DNA of 64,000 nt, from positions 4,836,001 through 4,900,000 of the forward strand of contig OZ241871.1 in the NCBI GenBank assembly GCA_965202955.1, given 5' to 3'. Shown here piece after piece: positions 33,006 to 41,697 of this stretch (position 1 is the first letter of the stretch; every line of letters begins with the position of its first letter). The position numbers and the translations under genes were made by a program. The stretch is from Bin5 sp034422415. GTDB taxonomy: Bacteria; Chloroflexota; Anaerolineae; Caldilineales; Caldilineaceae. The notes under the pieces are model-generated. The model was not told the DNA's origin. It was given only the letters and a program-made list of their open reading frames with translations, and ran no database searches.

Positions 33006-33986
33006 ATGGACCGAAAGCGGTTGGGCGTTCATTTCCTCTGGTCGTTGCTGCTTGCTCTCATTGTCTATATGGCGCTGATCCTCTATGGCGACTGGCGTCA
33101 ATTATCGGCCAGGTTGGCCGACTTTCCGTGGATCTGGCTTCCTCCCGCGCTGGGTTTGACTCTGGTAAACTTCGGCGTCCGCCTGCTGAAGTGGCACTGG
33201 TACCTGCGCCTAATCAATGCACCAGTCAGAATTGGCCAGAGCGCTCGCATTTTCGGCGTCAGCTTCCTTATGATAATGACGCCGGGAAAAGTGGGTGAGT
33301 TTCTGCGCGCCTTCATGGTCCGCAATGTTTGCGGAGTTCCCGTTTCAGTCGTAGCGCCCGTAGTGCTTGCCGAACGGATGACTGACGGGCTGGCGATGAT
33401 CCTACTTGCGGGCATCGGCCTGCTCACTGTTGACGATTCAGCGTTCCGCGCGGCGGCGGTCCTGGCTCTCACAGCGATCGTCGCAATCATCGTTGTCATA
33501 CAGGTCAGACCGCTGGCAATGGCCTGTCTGGCCATAGGCCACCGAATTCCGCTTGTGAACCGATTCGCCGATAAACTCGCCGCCTTTTACGAGAGCAGCT
33601 ACCATATCTTGAAGCCCAAGTACCTGCTGACTTCGGTATTGGTCGGCCTTGTCAGTTGGGCGAGCCAGGGGTTTGCCTTCTATCTGGTTATGTTGGGTTT
33701 CGGAGCGGCGGCCGGCTTCGACACGATGCTGGCGTCGGTCTCGATCTTCAACATCAGTGCGGTCGTCGGCGCGGTGGTGGCCACGCCCGGAGGCCTGGGC
33801 GGCGTCGAAGGCTCGCTCGCCGCGCTCAGCACGCAAATCCTGATGTTGACCCGTTCGGAAGCTGCGGCCGCAGCGCTGCTGATCCGTTTCATTACGCTCT
33901 GGTTTGCCGTCGCTATCGGCCTCGTTTGCCTTGCTCTGTGGCCCTACTTGCTTACCAGCCGGGAAGGGGAGAGGCCGGCAACCTGA
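33006..33986 (+). CDS. Lysylphosphatidylglycerol synthase transmembrane / flippase-like domain protein
   Basis: A 326-residue membrane protein of the UPF0104/AglD/MprF-N-terminal type. About eight hydrophobic segments are seen, starting LLLALIVYMALILYGDW. The family signature runs FGVSFLMIMTPGKVGEFLRAFMVR and later AVVGAVVATPGGLGGVEGSLAAL, where the conserved PGKxGE and PGGLGxxE loops lie. Members translocate or modify lipid-linked substrates. No MprF catalytic domain is attached, so lysine transfer is not expected. It has its own promoter and is followed after 51 bases by a PHP-domain gene. Confidence 0.9.
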   Translation: MDRKRLGVHFLWSLLLALIVYMALILYGDWRQLSARLADFPWIWLPPALGLTLVNFGVRLLKWHWYLRLINAPVRIGQSARIFGVSFLMIMTPGKVGEFLRAFMVRNVCGVPVSVVAPVVLAERMTDGLAMILLAGIGLLTVDDSAFRAAAVLALTAIVAIIVVIQVRPLAMACLAIGHRIPLVNRFADKLAAFYESSYHILKPKYLLTSVLVGLVSWASQGFAFYLVMLGFGAAAGFDTMLASVSIFNISAVVGAVVATPGGLGGVEGSLAALSTQILMLTRSEAAAAALLIRFITLWFAVAIGLVCLALWPYLLTSREGERPAT

Positions 33987-34037
33987 GTCACGACGATTCA
34001 AGCTCTTTCTAGTTGTTGACCACTCCTCAAAAAGCCT

Positions 34038-34724
34038 ATGTGGAAAGTCGACCTGCACTCTCACACTATTTACAGTAAGGACTGCCTTACGCGGCCCGAG
34101 GCCGCAATTGCCCGCGCGCGCCGGATCGGCCTGGACAAGCTAGCAATTACGGAGCACGACAACCTGGCAGGGGCTTTGCGAGCCAAGGAGATGGCCCCTG
34201 AGTTGATCATCGTCGGCGAAGAAATCATGACGACTCACGGTGAACTGATCGCATATTTCGTGAAAGAGGAGGTGCCGCGCGGCCTTTCGCCCCAGGAAGC
34301 GATCGGGAGGCTGCGCGACCAGGGCGCTGTAATCGCCATTCCTCATCCCCTGGACTCGCTGCGTAGTTCGGCAATGGGCATGACCAACGTTCTCGAAGTG
34401 ATCGACCAGGTCGACGCACTTGAGGTCCGCAACGCCCGCTGCGTTCGCTCGCGCGACAACCTCGCCGCGCTATCGCTGGCGCAAGAGCACGGCTTGCTGG
34501 CGACCGCGGGAAGCGACGCGCACATTCCCTATGAGTTGGGACATTGCTACGTGGAGATGCCGCCCTTTGAAGACGACCCCGAGTCGTTTATGGACTCGCT
34601 GCATGAGGCCATGCCGATGGGCAAGGAAAGCCCTTTCTGGCCCCACCTGATGAGCACTTGGGCGAAGTGGCGGAAGCGGATCCGACCGATCGGCTACGCC
34701 GGCGTCCTTCACAGATATGGGTAG
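34038..34724 (+). CDS. PHP domain-containing phosphoesterase
   Basis: A 228-residue PHP-domain metal-dependent phosphoesterase. The four metal motifs are DLHSHTIYSKDCL, AITEHDNLAG, AIPHPLDSLR and TAGSDAHIPYELG, all with intact histidines and aspartates. It resembles YciV/TrpH-like and PhoPT-type proteins that cleave 3',5'-nucleotides or nano-RNA ends, though the substrate is not certain. It follows the flippase-like gene by 51 bases and probably shares its promoter. It is convergent with the TPR-like gene. Confidence 0.9.
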   Translation: MWKVDLHSHTIYSKDCLTRPEAAIARARRIGLDKLAITEHDNLAGALRAKEMAPELIIVGEEIMTTHGELIAYFVKEEVPRGLSPQEAIGRLRDQGAVIAIPHPLDSLRSSAMGMTNVLEVIDQVDALEVRNARCVRSRDNLAALSLAQEHGLLATAGSDAHIPYELGHCYVEMPPFEDDPESFMDSLHEAMPMGKESPFWPHLMSTWAKWRKRIRPIGYAGVLHRYG

Positions 34725-34778
34725 TGAGAAGAGACCTCAGTGAGACAGCGGTCCGATTAAGGCGGCGACGCGAGGAAT

Positions 34779-34798
34779 GCAGTAACGCGCTTTACTGC
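34779..34798. terminator. Hairpin at a convergent gene junction (possible bidirectional terminator)
   Basis: GCAGTAA (34779-34785) and TTACTGC (34792-34798) form a perfect seven-base-pair stem with a six-base loop. The right arm contains the stop codon of the minus-strand TPR gene. There is no U-tract on either side, so termination is only suggested by position. Confidence 0.35.
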
Positions 34799-36153
34799 TC
34801 CTTGAGCTCGCTCCTGTTCTCCGCCTTTGGTGCGTGGAAGAACTGCTCAACACCGGCAAAATCCTCCGGCGAAAGCAGATCGCGGAAGAAATACCAGTTA
34901 AAGACCGCCAGTTTATAGTCCTGTAGCGAGCCGCGCAGCAGTTCGACAGAGTGGCGCAGATTGCGGTGCAGGTGCTCCTTGTTGCCAGCCATTCCCCACC
35001 CGAGTGCGGCCAAACCCAACACAAGCGGGTCGCGCCGCGTATCTCGCTGTCCCAGCAGATTCAGCGCAACCTGCAACCCTTTCCGACCGGTATCGGTCAA
35101 CGCGCCTTGATCGCCGCCATTCTCAGAGCTTGCCGCATCTCGGGGACTTTCGGTTTCCGCCACAGCCTGGCCGGGAGGTTGGGGCGCGTCGAGGTAGTAG
35201 TGGGCCAGAATCCAGTCGCCGACCGAGGGAACCGTCACCTCGTCGAGCGAGATTTGCGACACCCGCCGCCATTCCGCTGCCGCCCCTTGCCGGTCGTCCG
35301 CATAAAAACCTGACAGGCCGCGCCAGAACCCCTGGGAAGCCGGCGACTTTTCCCGGTTGAGCGCCCGCTGAGCGAGCTTTGCCTGGCCGTTGACGACAAG
35401 CGGCCGATAGATCAGGTGCCAGCGTTCGCTATACGCATCGGAAAGCTTAGCCGCCGAGCCAAAAGCATCCAGCGCTTCCTGCCATCGCCCCTTTTCCATC
35501 TCAACACTGGAGTTCAAAAAGTGCAGGAGCCCAAACTGCAACGAAACCTGATCGTCGCTCTCTCCGCCCGCAAGCTGCTCCTTGAGCGAGAGCTGGGTGC
35601 TTTCATCTGTGAGATCCAACTCGGCCAGGCCCTTTTCTCGGAACAGGTCGGCCAGCTTGTCCAGCAGCGAAATCTTAACCCGGTCGGCCCCGTCAATGTC
35701 ACCGGCATCGAGCAGAACGGAAAACAGCAGCCAGCGCAACTCCACCTCAAAGGGCAGATTGTCGACCTCCGCCCACAATATCTCGGCCGCGGACTCGTGC
35801 CGGCCCTGCCACCAATGCGCTCTCGCCTGGTTTTCGCGCCATAAGGAGCGGGCGTCTTCGCTCAGAATCCCGAAAATCTCCTCACTGGCAGCCACCATCT
35901 CGTCGAGGCGGTTACGCCGTGCATAGTGCGATTGCAGGCTGAGCACACTCTGCTCCAGGATCGTCTGCAGCCTGGCGTCCTGGGCCGTACGCCGGGCCTC
36001 CGGCAAACCGGCCAGCCTTTCGATCAGGAAGCCAAGTTTATCGATTGCCTCGTCGTTGCCCTGCCGAGACAGCGCAAGGGCTTCGGCGTGCAGCTCCTCC
36101 CAAGAGCCTTTCAGAGTTGACGCGTCGCCCTGCCTGCCCGCACTCATTGTCAA
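34792..36153 (-). CDS. TPR-like helical repeat protein, unknown function
   Basis: A 453-residue soluble protein made almost entirely of amphipathic helices with TPR-like spacing, such as WEELHAEALALSRQGNDEAIDKLGFLIERL, RAHWWQGRHESAAEILWAEVDNLP, RWQEALDAFGSAAKLSD and GFWRGLSGFYADDRQGAAAEWRRV. A charged, flexible linker (residues about 345-370, AETESPRDAASSENGGDQGA) splits the repeats from a C-terminal helical part that ends VEQFFHAPKAENRSELKEQ. There is no signal peptide or membrane segment. It lies 86 bases after the VWA/ChlI-type pair on the same strand, so it may be a partner or scaffold for them. Confidence 0.7.
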   Translation of the reverse strand: MTMSAGRQGDASTLKGSWEELHAEALALSRQGNDEAIDKLGFLIERLAGLPEARRTAQDARLQTILEQSVLSLQSHYARRNRLDEMVAASEEIFGILSEDARSLWRENQARAHWWQGRHESAAEILWAEVDNLPFEVELRWLLFSVLLDAGDIDGADRVKISLLDKLADLFREKGLAELDLTDESTQLSLKEQLAGGESDDQVSLQFGLLHFLNSSVEMEKGRWQEALDAFGSAAKLSDAYSERWHLIYRPLVVNGQAKLAQRALNREKSPASQGFWRGLSGFYADDRQGAAAEWRRVSQISLDEVTVPSVGDWILAHYYLDAPQPPGQAVAETESPRDAASSENGGDQGALTDTGRKGLQVALNLLGQRDTRRDPLVLGLAALGWGMAGNKEHLHRNLRHSVELLRGSLQDYKLAVFNWYFFRDLLSPEDFAGVEQFFHAPKAENRSELKEQ

Positions 36154-36239
36154 CTAGGTTTTCTCGCTATACGAAATTTTGGCATGACCTTTTGCTGACC
36201 ATAGCAACAGCTTTCAATCCGGCGACCACCGGCTTGCGG

Positions 36240-37151
36240 CTACCCGCCGATCTCCTGTTTGACCGTATTGAGAAGCGTGTCGGCCCGCAGGTCGGGCAAG
36301 TTGTAGCAGACGCCGCCCATCTGTTCCGCCAGGGCCTGGGCCAGCCCGCGGTCGAACGCCATGTGCTCCATGTTAATTACGATTGTACGCACCTCATCGT
36401 TGGCGAAGAGCGTTGCCATCTTCATCGCCTCCTCCTGCGCGGGCATTCCGGTCATGCTCACGTTGCCGGCCCCGTCGGTCAGGAGCATCACCAACGGACG
36501 CAGTTCAGGGTCCCTGCGCTGGGCGTTCTCCACCACCTGCCAAGTCGCCAGCAGGCCGCTGCTCAGAGGCGTCTTGCCGCCGACTGGAAGGTCTTGCAGC
36601 GCCTTTTCCGCCAGTTCTACGCTGTTTGTCGGCGGAAGCACAACGCGGGCCTTGTCGCGCTGGAAGACAACCAGACCAACCTGATCACGGCGCTGGTAGG
36701 CTTCAACCAGCAGGCTGAAAATTGCGCCCTTGGTCGCTTCCATGCGCTCGCTCGCCGCCATTGACCAGCTGGCGTCGACGACGAAAAGGATGAGATTGCC
36801 CGTGCGCCGAACGCGAATTTTGCGCTGCAGATCGGTCATGCGCAACTGCAGCGCCAGATCGCTCTCACCGCTCTCGTGCCGCTGTTTCTGGTGGGGGGCG
36901 GCGTTGCGCAATGTGGCGTCAAAGGCGATGTCGTCTATCTTGTCGTGGGCCGGTCGAGCCTTGATGTAGCGGCCCCGTTTGCGATCCGTTCTGCTGTAGG
37001 AGCGCTTGCCGGATTTCTCGCGCGTCATTTTGTCGAGCGGCGTGTCCAACTTACGCGCTTCGAACATCTCACCGACGTCGACCGGTTTGCGTGCCCCTTT
37101 TTCGTCTCCGGGTGATGAACTCTGCTGAGGAGCTGCGTCCGGCTGTGCCAC
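36240..37151 (-). CDS. VWA-domain protein, ChlD/BchD-like chelatase subunit
   Basis: A 303-residue protein equal to the C-terminal half of magnesium-chelatase subunit D. A basic linker (REKSGKRSYSRTDRKRGRYIKARP) leads into a von Willebrand A domain with the metal-ion site DASWS in LILFVVDASWSM, LLTDGAGNVS and the GGKTPLSSGL threonine. The AAA+ half of ChlD is absent. With the adjacent ChlI it could form a two-part AAA+/VWA machine working with a CobN/ChlH-type chelatase or acting alone on another client. It begins 29 bases after the ChlI gene. No chlH, cobN or tetrapyrrole genes are in the window. Confidence 0.85.
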   Translation of the reverse strand: MAQPDAAPQQSSSPGDEKGARKPVDVGEMFEARKLDTPLDKMTREKSGKRSYSRTDRKRGRYIKARPAHDKIDDIAFDATLRNAAPHQKQRHESGESDLALQLRMTDLQRKIRVRRTGNLILFVVDASWSMAASERMEATKGAIFSLLVEAYQRRDQVGLVVFQRDKARVVLPPTNSVELAEKALQDLPVGGKTPLSSGLLATWQVVENAQRRDPELRPLVMLLTDGAGNVSMTGMPAQEEAMKMATLFANDEVRTIVINMEHMAFDRGLAQALAEQMGGVCYNLPDLRADTLLNTVKQEIGG

Positions 37152-37180
37152 GCCGCCTTCGCCGCTCTCCGGCGAGGAAT

Positions 37181-38299
37181 CTAGTTCCTCGGAGTCATCA
37201 CCCTCGTCACTTTTTTTTCCATTGATGCCGCGTCGCCGTCCGCCTCTTCCATTGACTCCTCGTTCTCCTCGGCTTCGGCGCGCGCTTGGCGCATGTTCGC
37301 CTCGAGCTGCTCCGGCTGCAATGCGTTGTCCTGGAAAGGCTGCTTTTTCATCCGGTGCGGAAGCGCCAGCTCAGCCGACAACAGAATGTCCCTGTCGGTG
37401 ATCTCCTCCCGGCTATCGAACGCGGCCTGGGCGCGGGCCGTATTCAGGATGACCAGGTCGGCGCGATGTCCGTCAACATTGAAGCTGCTGGTGAGTGCAG
37501 CGATCGTGTAAAGGTCTTTGTCCGTGTAACTCACGCCGTCATAACGGCGCCGGGCCTGAATGATGCGTTCGCCCAGGGTGCGCGCTTCGTCGGCGAAGTC
37601 CTCGGTGAAAAGATCAGCATCTTGTTCAAATCGCGTGCGCCGCCGCAAAATCTCGACTCGCGCCCTCGGCTCGTCAATGCCGATCACGTCGACCGCGTGG
37701 GCGAAGCGGTCGAGGAGTTGGGGCCGCAGGTCACCTTCTTCTGGATTCATCGAGCCCACCAGCACAAATCGGGCCGGATGCTGCACGCTGATCCCTTCAC
37801 GCTCCACCACATTGACGCCCATCGCCGCGCTGTCGAGCAACAGGTCCACTACGTGATCATCGAGCAGATTGACTTCATCCACGTAGAGAATGCCGCGGTT
37901 GGCCGCGGCCAGGATCCCGGGCTCAAAATGCCGCTCGCCCTGACGAATCGCCTTCTCGATGTCCAGAGTGCCGACCACGCGGTCTTCGGTCGCGCTAACC
38001 GGCAGATCGATAAAGGGCGTGTTTCGTCGACCGGCTTTCAGCTGGCCATTGCTGGCGCTCGCCTGGCAGACGTGGCAGAGACCAACCGGATCATCCGGGT
38101 AACAGGCGAAGGGGCATCCTTCTACCGCTTCCATGGGCGGCAGCAGCGCTGCCAGTCCTCTGGCCGCGGTCGATTTGGCCGTGCCGCGTTCTCCTCGGAT
38201 CAACACGCCGCCGATCAGAGGATGGACCGCGTTCAGGATCAGCGCTCGCTTCATGCGCTCCTGGCCGACGATCGCCGTGAATGGATAGATGACTTGCAT
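37181..38299 (-). CDS. Magnesium/cobalt chelatase AAA+ subunit I-like ATPase
   Basis: A 372-residue ChlI/BchI-family AAA+ ATPase. Walker A is RGERGTAKSTAARGLA (36-43 core), the family CxxxC-rich insert CPFACYPDDPVGLCHVC follows, VVGTLDIEKAIRQGERHFEPGILAAANRGILYVDEVNLLDD holds the insertion hairpin and Walker B, and sensor regions VGSMNPEEGDLRPQLLDRFAHAV follow. The C-terminus is a Glu-rich tail (EEEN, EESMEEADGD). The pair ChlI plus VWA is widespread in non-photosynthetic bacteria, where cobalamin synthesis or MoxR-like remodelling are the likely roles. No other photosynthesis genes support a chlorophyll function here. Confidence 0.88.
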   Translation of the reverse strand: MQVIYPFTAIVGQERMKRALILNAVHPLIGGVLIRGERGTAKSTAARGLAALLPPMEAVEGCPFACYPDDPVGLCHVCQASASNGQLKAGRRNTPFIDLPVSATEDRVVGTLDIEKAIRQGERHFEPGILAAANRGILYVDEVNLLDDHVVDLLLDSAAMGVNVVEREGISVQHPARFVLVGSMNPEEGDLRPQLLDRFAHAVDVIGIDEPRARVEILRRRTRFEQDADLFTEDFADEARTLGERIIQARRRYDGVSYTDKDLYTIAALTSSFNVDGHRADLVILNTARAQAAFDSREEITDRDILLSAELALPHRMKKQPFQDNALQPEQLEANMRQARAEAEENEESMEEADGDAASMEKKVTRVMTPRN

Positions 38300-38622
38300 C
38301 GTTGTCCGTTCCTTTCAAGGGTTCAGCCGGCAGATGGGATGACACTTGGATACAAATCAGCGGACATCGAGCACCATCTGAATGCCGAACGGGCGGCAAA
38401 ACAAGCCCGGCAGCCTGCCCAACTGTGCACAACGGATCGCTGACGGGACAATCGCGGCCCAGAGGCCGAAATGTCAGCAGCCTGTCAGCGTGACGGCAGG
38501 ATGCCGCGCCGCAAATCGGCTTCATTATATAACGAGAGCAAACCGCAGGACAAACCAAAGCCCCATGAAACTTTACGGCACAACCTGCGTAGTAGACAAT
38601 AAGCGTACTGAGGAAATGTCGA
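38300..38622. other. Divergent intergenic region between the ChlI-like and sigma factor genes
   Basis: About 320 bases with no gene. GAAAGGAA near 38305-38315 (read on the minus strand) is the ribosome site for the ChlI-like gene. An AT-rich ATTATATAA word at 38524-38532 offers a -10 box on either strand (TATAAT on minus at 38524-38529), the only good -10 in the region. I looked for a cobalamin riboswitch B12 box and did not find one. Confidence 0.5.
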
Positions 38623-39357
38623 ATGAACGAACAGGAACAGGCTTGGTTGGAGCGGGCCCGCGCAGGCGAACAAGCCGCCTTTGGCTTGCTGGTCGAGACC
38701 TATCAGAGGCCGGTCTTGGCCCTGACCTACCGTATGCTCGGCGACCTGTCCGAAGCGGAAGACGCGGCACAGGAAGCTTTCCTGCGCGCCTATTCCCGTC
38801 TCCATCAATATAATCCCAGCCACAAGTTCAGCACCTGGCTCTTCTCAATCGCAAACAATCACTGCATCGATAGACTGCGCAAACGGCGGGTACAGTTTGT
38901 CGGGTTGGATGACTCACCGGCGGTCTTCAGTCTGGAGGGAGAGTCTGCCCGCCCCGAGCAGGAGGCGCTGGCCGCTGAACAGGCTGAGGAGATGCACACT
39001 CTCGTCAATCAGCTGGAGCCGGAATACCGCACGCCCCTGGTCTTGCGCTATTGGAACGAGTGCAGCTATCAAGAGATTGCCGACGTAATGGAGATCTCTG
39101 TGGCTGCTGTCAAGAGTCGCCTCTTCCGCGCCCGCAAGCAGCTGGCCGCGCTTTACGTGGAGGCCCAACAGCCGCAACGTGTTGAACGGACCCCGACCGA
39201 TCCTGACGTGAAGAGGCGAATGAATCGAAGACGTGCGGATGCAGCGGACGAAGCGGTCCACCGCTTCGACACTGCCGGATACAGAACGGAATCTGGCGAG
39301 GGCTGGGCGGCCGCGCTGCCTCTGCTTTTGGCGCCGTCCGGCAGAGCCGGCTTGTAG
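38623..39357 (+). CDS. ECF-type RNA polymerase sigma factor
   Basis: A 244-residue sigma-70 family member with only regions 2 and 4. Region 2 is LVETYQRPVLALTYRMLGDLSEAEDAAQEAFLRAYSRL with the 2.3-2.4 stretch FSTWLFSIANNHCIDRLRKRR. Region 4 is LEPEYRTPLVLRYWNECSYQEIADVMEISVAAVKSRLFRARKQL. A 50-residue Arg/Asp-rich C-terminal tail is unusual and has no recognisable domain. It is followed after 17 bases by a zinc-finger anti-sigma factor, the standard regulatory pair for cell-envelope stress. Confidence 0.93.
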   Translation: MNEQEQAWLERARAGEQAAFGLLVETYQRPVLALTYRMLGDLSEAEDAAQEAFLRAYSRLHQYNPSHKFSTWLFSIANNHCIDRLRKRRVQFVGLDDSPAVFSLEGESARPEQEALAAEQAEEMHTLVNQLEPEYRTPLVLRYWNECSYQEIADVMEISVAAVKSRLFRARKQLAALYVEAQQPQRVERTPTDPDVKRRMNRRRADAADEAVHRFDTAGYRTESGEGWAAALPLLLAPSGRAGL

Positions 39358-39374
39358 ACCAACTGGAGAGAACG

Positions 39375-39995
39375 ATGGCGGCAGAGAAATCTCGGATTCA
39401 TACGCCACCACGCCCGACGGCCGTTCACGGTGAATACCTGATGCTGGTCTCACTGGCGCTGGACGGAATGATTGAGGCGGGCGAGCAGAGGCGGCTGGAC
39501 AGTCATTTGCTGCGTTGCAGCGAATGCCGCGAACAGTGGGAGTTGTGGCAGCTGCTCGATCAGAAACTGCACGCCGAACCTGTGCCTCAGCCTGCGCCCG
39601 GTTTCTCTCAACGTGTCGTGGGAGAGCTGATCCGGCAAGAGCGGCGCCGCAATGTGCAGATCGGAGTCTTCCTGACGGTCCTAACTATACTTGCGTGGGC
39701 GCTGGCGCTCGTTGGCACCGGCGTACTGGCGGCCGCGCTGGTTTACACCAACCTAGGCAGTTTCGCGGCAGCAGGCCGTTTCCTGGCCGAGGCTTGGGCG
39801 GTGTCGGGTGTCGTCAGTCACTCGCTTTGGGGCGTAGCCACCGAACTGACCGCCGCGCCAACCGCGCTGGGCGTGGCCTCCGTCTATCTGGTCATTACCA
39901 CTGTGGTGCTGGGCGTCTGGTGCTTGATCATTCAGCGCAGCGCGCAGCCGGTCCGTTCCCGTCTCTACGGGGAGTTGCACCAGGGTCAGTCGTGA
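39375..39995 (+). CDS. Membrane anti-sigma factor with zinc-finger (zf-HC2) domain
   Basis: A 206-residue protein that should hold the preceding sigma factor at the membrane. The N-terminal anti-sigma zinc site is H-x3-C-x2-C in DSHLLRCSECREQWELW (with an upstream YLMLVSLALDGMIEAGE helix). After a short linker come three hydrophobic segments: IGVFLTVLTILAWALALVGTGVLAAALVY, a weak central one and VASVYLVITTVVLGVWCLII. Homologues release the sigma factor on envelope stress by proteolysis or conformational change. It is followed by the bactofilin-like gene, a likely regulon member. Confidence 0.88.
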   Translation: MAAEKSRIHTPPRPTAVHGEYLMLVSLALDGMIEAGEQRRLDSHLLRCSECREQWELWQLLDQKLHAEPVPQPAPGFSQRVVGELIRQERRRNVQIGVFLTVLTILAWALALVGTGVLAAALVYTNLGSFAAAGRFLAEAWAVSGVVSHSLWGVATELTAAPTALGVASVYLVITTVVLGVWCLIIQRSAQPVRSRLYGELHQGQS

Positions 39996-40098
39996 AAACT
40001 TTCTTGCAGCCCTTCCCGCTGCGGGGGAGCAGCGATTCGGTTTGCCCGGAAGGTCGATGGATGGCCGCCGCACTGAGAACGCCAGGGGACCCTCTTGC

Positions 40099-41697
40099 AT
40101 GAAGTCACTGTTCAGAGCCGGTTGCTGGACAATATTTGCATTGGCGGTCGCCCTTGTAACGCTCGCGTTTCTGTTCTCGCCCTCCAGGCAGCAAAGGGTC
40201 GAAATCAGGAAGGGTCCGACTTGGCGCAATGTTGCCTTCCTTGGCGGAGATGTGAAGATCGAACGAGGCGAATCTGTCCAGGGAAATCTCCTGGTCGTCG
40301 GTGACGATCTGACACTTGACGGAAGGATCGGGGGAAACCTAGTCGTCGTGGGCGGCGACGCCGACCTGAACACAGACTCGCGCGTCGGCGGCAACCTAAG
40401 CGTTATCGGCGGCGACGCCGACGTGAGGCAGGCCGCTCAGATTGGCGGAAATGTAGCAGTCGTGGGCGGAGACGCTTCGCTGGCAGGAAACGCGTTTGTC
40501 GGCGGCAATGTCAACGTTATCGGCGGCGACGTTTCGAGGGACCCGACTGCCCATATAGGCGGCAGATCAGGGTGGGGAAGTTTCGACAGCCGCGATCCGC
40601 AGCGAGGCACTGTCCCGGCGCTCCGTTCCGATGTAACCGGAAGTAGGGCCGCGCCACAGGCGCCGGTCGCGCCGCAGCAAGAGGTTCGGAAAGCGGCCGC
40701 CGAGCTTCAAGAGCAAGCCGACCTTCTTAAGGAAGAGGTACAGAGAGCCGAAGAAGAACTCCAGCAGCACGCTGCCCAAATTCAGGAGGAAGCCCGGCGG
40801 GCGCAGGCGGAGTTCGAGGCCCAGGCCGCCCTTGCCTCTCGCGGGCCATCTTGGTTTATCATCCTATTGGGAAGGCTTGTACGGGCCTTCCTGTGGACGC
40901 TACTGATAACCGGTCTCGTCTTGCTGGTCGCCTGGCTGCTGCCAACGCAGGTTGAACGCATCTCCCGCACCGCCGAAAAGGAAACCGCTCTCAGTTTTGC
41001 CGCCGGCGTGATCACCCTCATGGGCTCGGCGCTGCTGGCCGCGCTTCTCACGCTGACAATTTGCTTTGCCCTGCTTGCGTTGCCTCTGTTGGCGTTGCTG
41101 GCCCTGGTCATCCTTTGCGGCTGGACAGTCACCTGCTACTTGCTCGGCCGTCGCCTGGATGCCCTCCTGGCCAGACAAACAAGGCTTTCGTGGAATCCCT
41201 TTGTCTCGGTCGCTCTCTGTTCGCTCCTTTTGACCGGCGTGACGATGTTCGCCTGGGCAATCTTCGTCTGTCTGGGATTCTTTGTGGCTGTCCTGATCGG
41301 CTCGACCGGCGCCGGCGCGGTAGTCGTCCATTTCGCTCGATCTTCCGGACGTTTCTCGGAAGATTCTCTTCTGGGCGAAAGAAAAGGCGGCAACAGGCCT
41401 CCAGATGAACTGGACGGACCAGAGGCAGCGCCACCCGCTCCTGAAGCAGGAGAACCGGCGCAGCCGGTCGGTTCCCCATCAGACCCACCCGGCCCTGGCC
41501 TCCCTGACGACTTCAGCCGCCTGGAAGGCATTGGCCCCACATACGCCCGGCGGCTGCGCGAAGCCGGCGTCACCTCCTTCGCCCAACTGGCCGACATGGA
41601 CGTGGAAAGGCTGGCCGCTGCTCTGGGCTGGTCCACCCCACGTGTAGAACGGTCCCGTTTGCGCGAGCAGGCAGCCGAGCTGGCCGCCGGGACATAG
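40099..41697 (+). CDS. Polymer-repeat (bactofilin-like) membrane protein with C-terminal helix-hairpin-helix
   Basis: A 532-residue composite protein. After a hydrophobic N-terminal anchor (TIFALAVALVTLAFLF) come about five beta-helix repeats of some 19 residues around GGNLxVxGGDAxL (residues ~45-150), like polymer-forming bactofilin domains. A charged coiled coil (about 195-245, rich in EEVQRAEEELQQ) follows, then three to four membrane segments (SWFIILLGRLVRAFLWTLLITGLVLLVAWLLP onward), a Pro/Glu linker, and a C-terminal helix-hairpin-helix (LEGIGPTYARRLREAGVTSFAQLADMD). The ATG at 40099 is chosen since the anchor starts there. It is downstream of a sigma/anti-sigma pair. I know no named family with this exact order. 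Confidence 0.8.
   Translation: MKSLFRAGCWTIFALAVALVTLAFLFSPSRQQRVEIRKGPTWRNVAFLGGDVKIERGESVQGNLLVVGDDLTLDGRIGGNLVVVGGDADLNTDSRVGGNLSVIGGDADVRQAAQIGGNVAVVGGDASLAGNAFVGGNVNVIGGDVSRDPTAHIGGRSGWGSFDSRDPQRGTVPALRSDVTGSRAAPQAPVAPQQEVRKAAAELQEQADLLKEEVQRAEEELQQHAAQIQEEARRAQAEFEAQAALASRGPSWFIILLGRLVRAFLWTLLITGLVLLVAWLLPTQVERISRTAEKETALSFAAGVITLMGSALLAALLTLTICFALLALPLLALLALVILCGWTVTCYLLGRRLDALLARQTRLSWNPFVSVALCSLLLTGVTMFAWAIFVCLGFFVAVLIGSTGAGAVVVHFARSSGRFSEDSLLGERKGGNRPPDELDGPEAAPPAPEAGEPAQPVGSPSDPPGPGLPDDFSRLEGIGPTYARRLREAGVTSFAQLADMDVERLAAALGWSTPRVERSRLREQAAELAAGT

Noticed and set aside
36240..38299. A photosynthesis (bacteriochlorophyll) locus
   Set aside because: Only ChlI- and VWA-type genes are present; no other pigment or reaction-centre gene is visible, and such pairs are common in non-phototrophs.
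37286..38443. A 385-codon plus-strand frame
   Set aside because: Fully antisense to the ChlI-like gene, whose AAA+ motifs are unambiguous.
38300..38622. A cobalamin riboswitch ahead of the ChlI-like gene
   Set aside because: The conserved B12 box was looked for on the minus strand and is absent.
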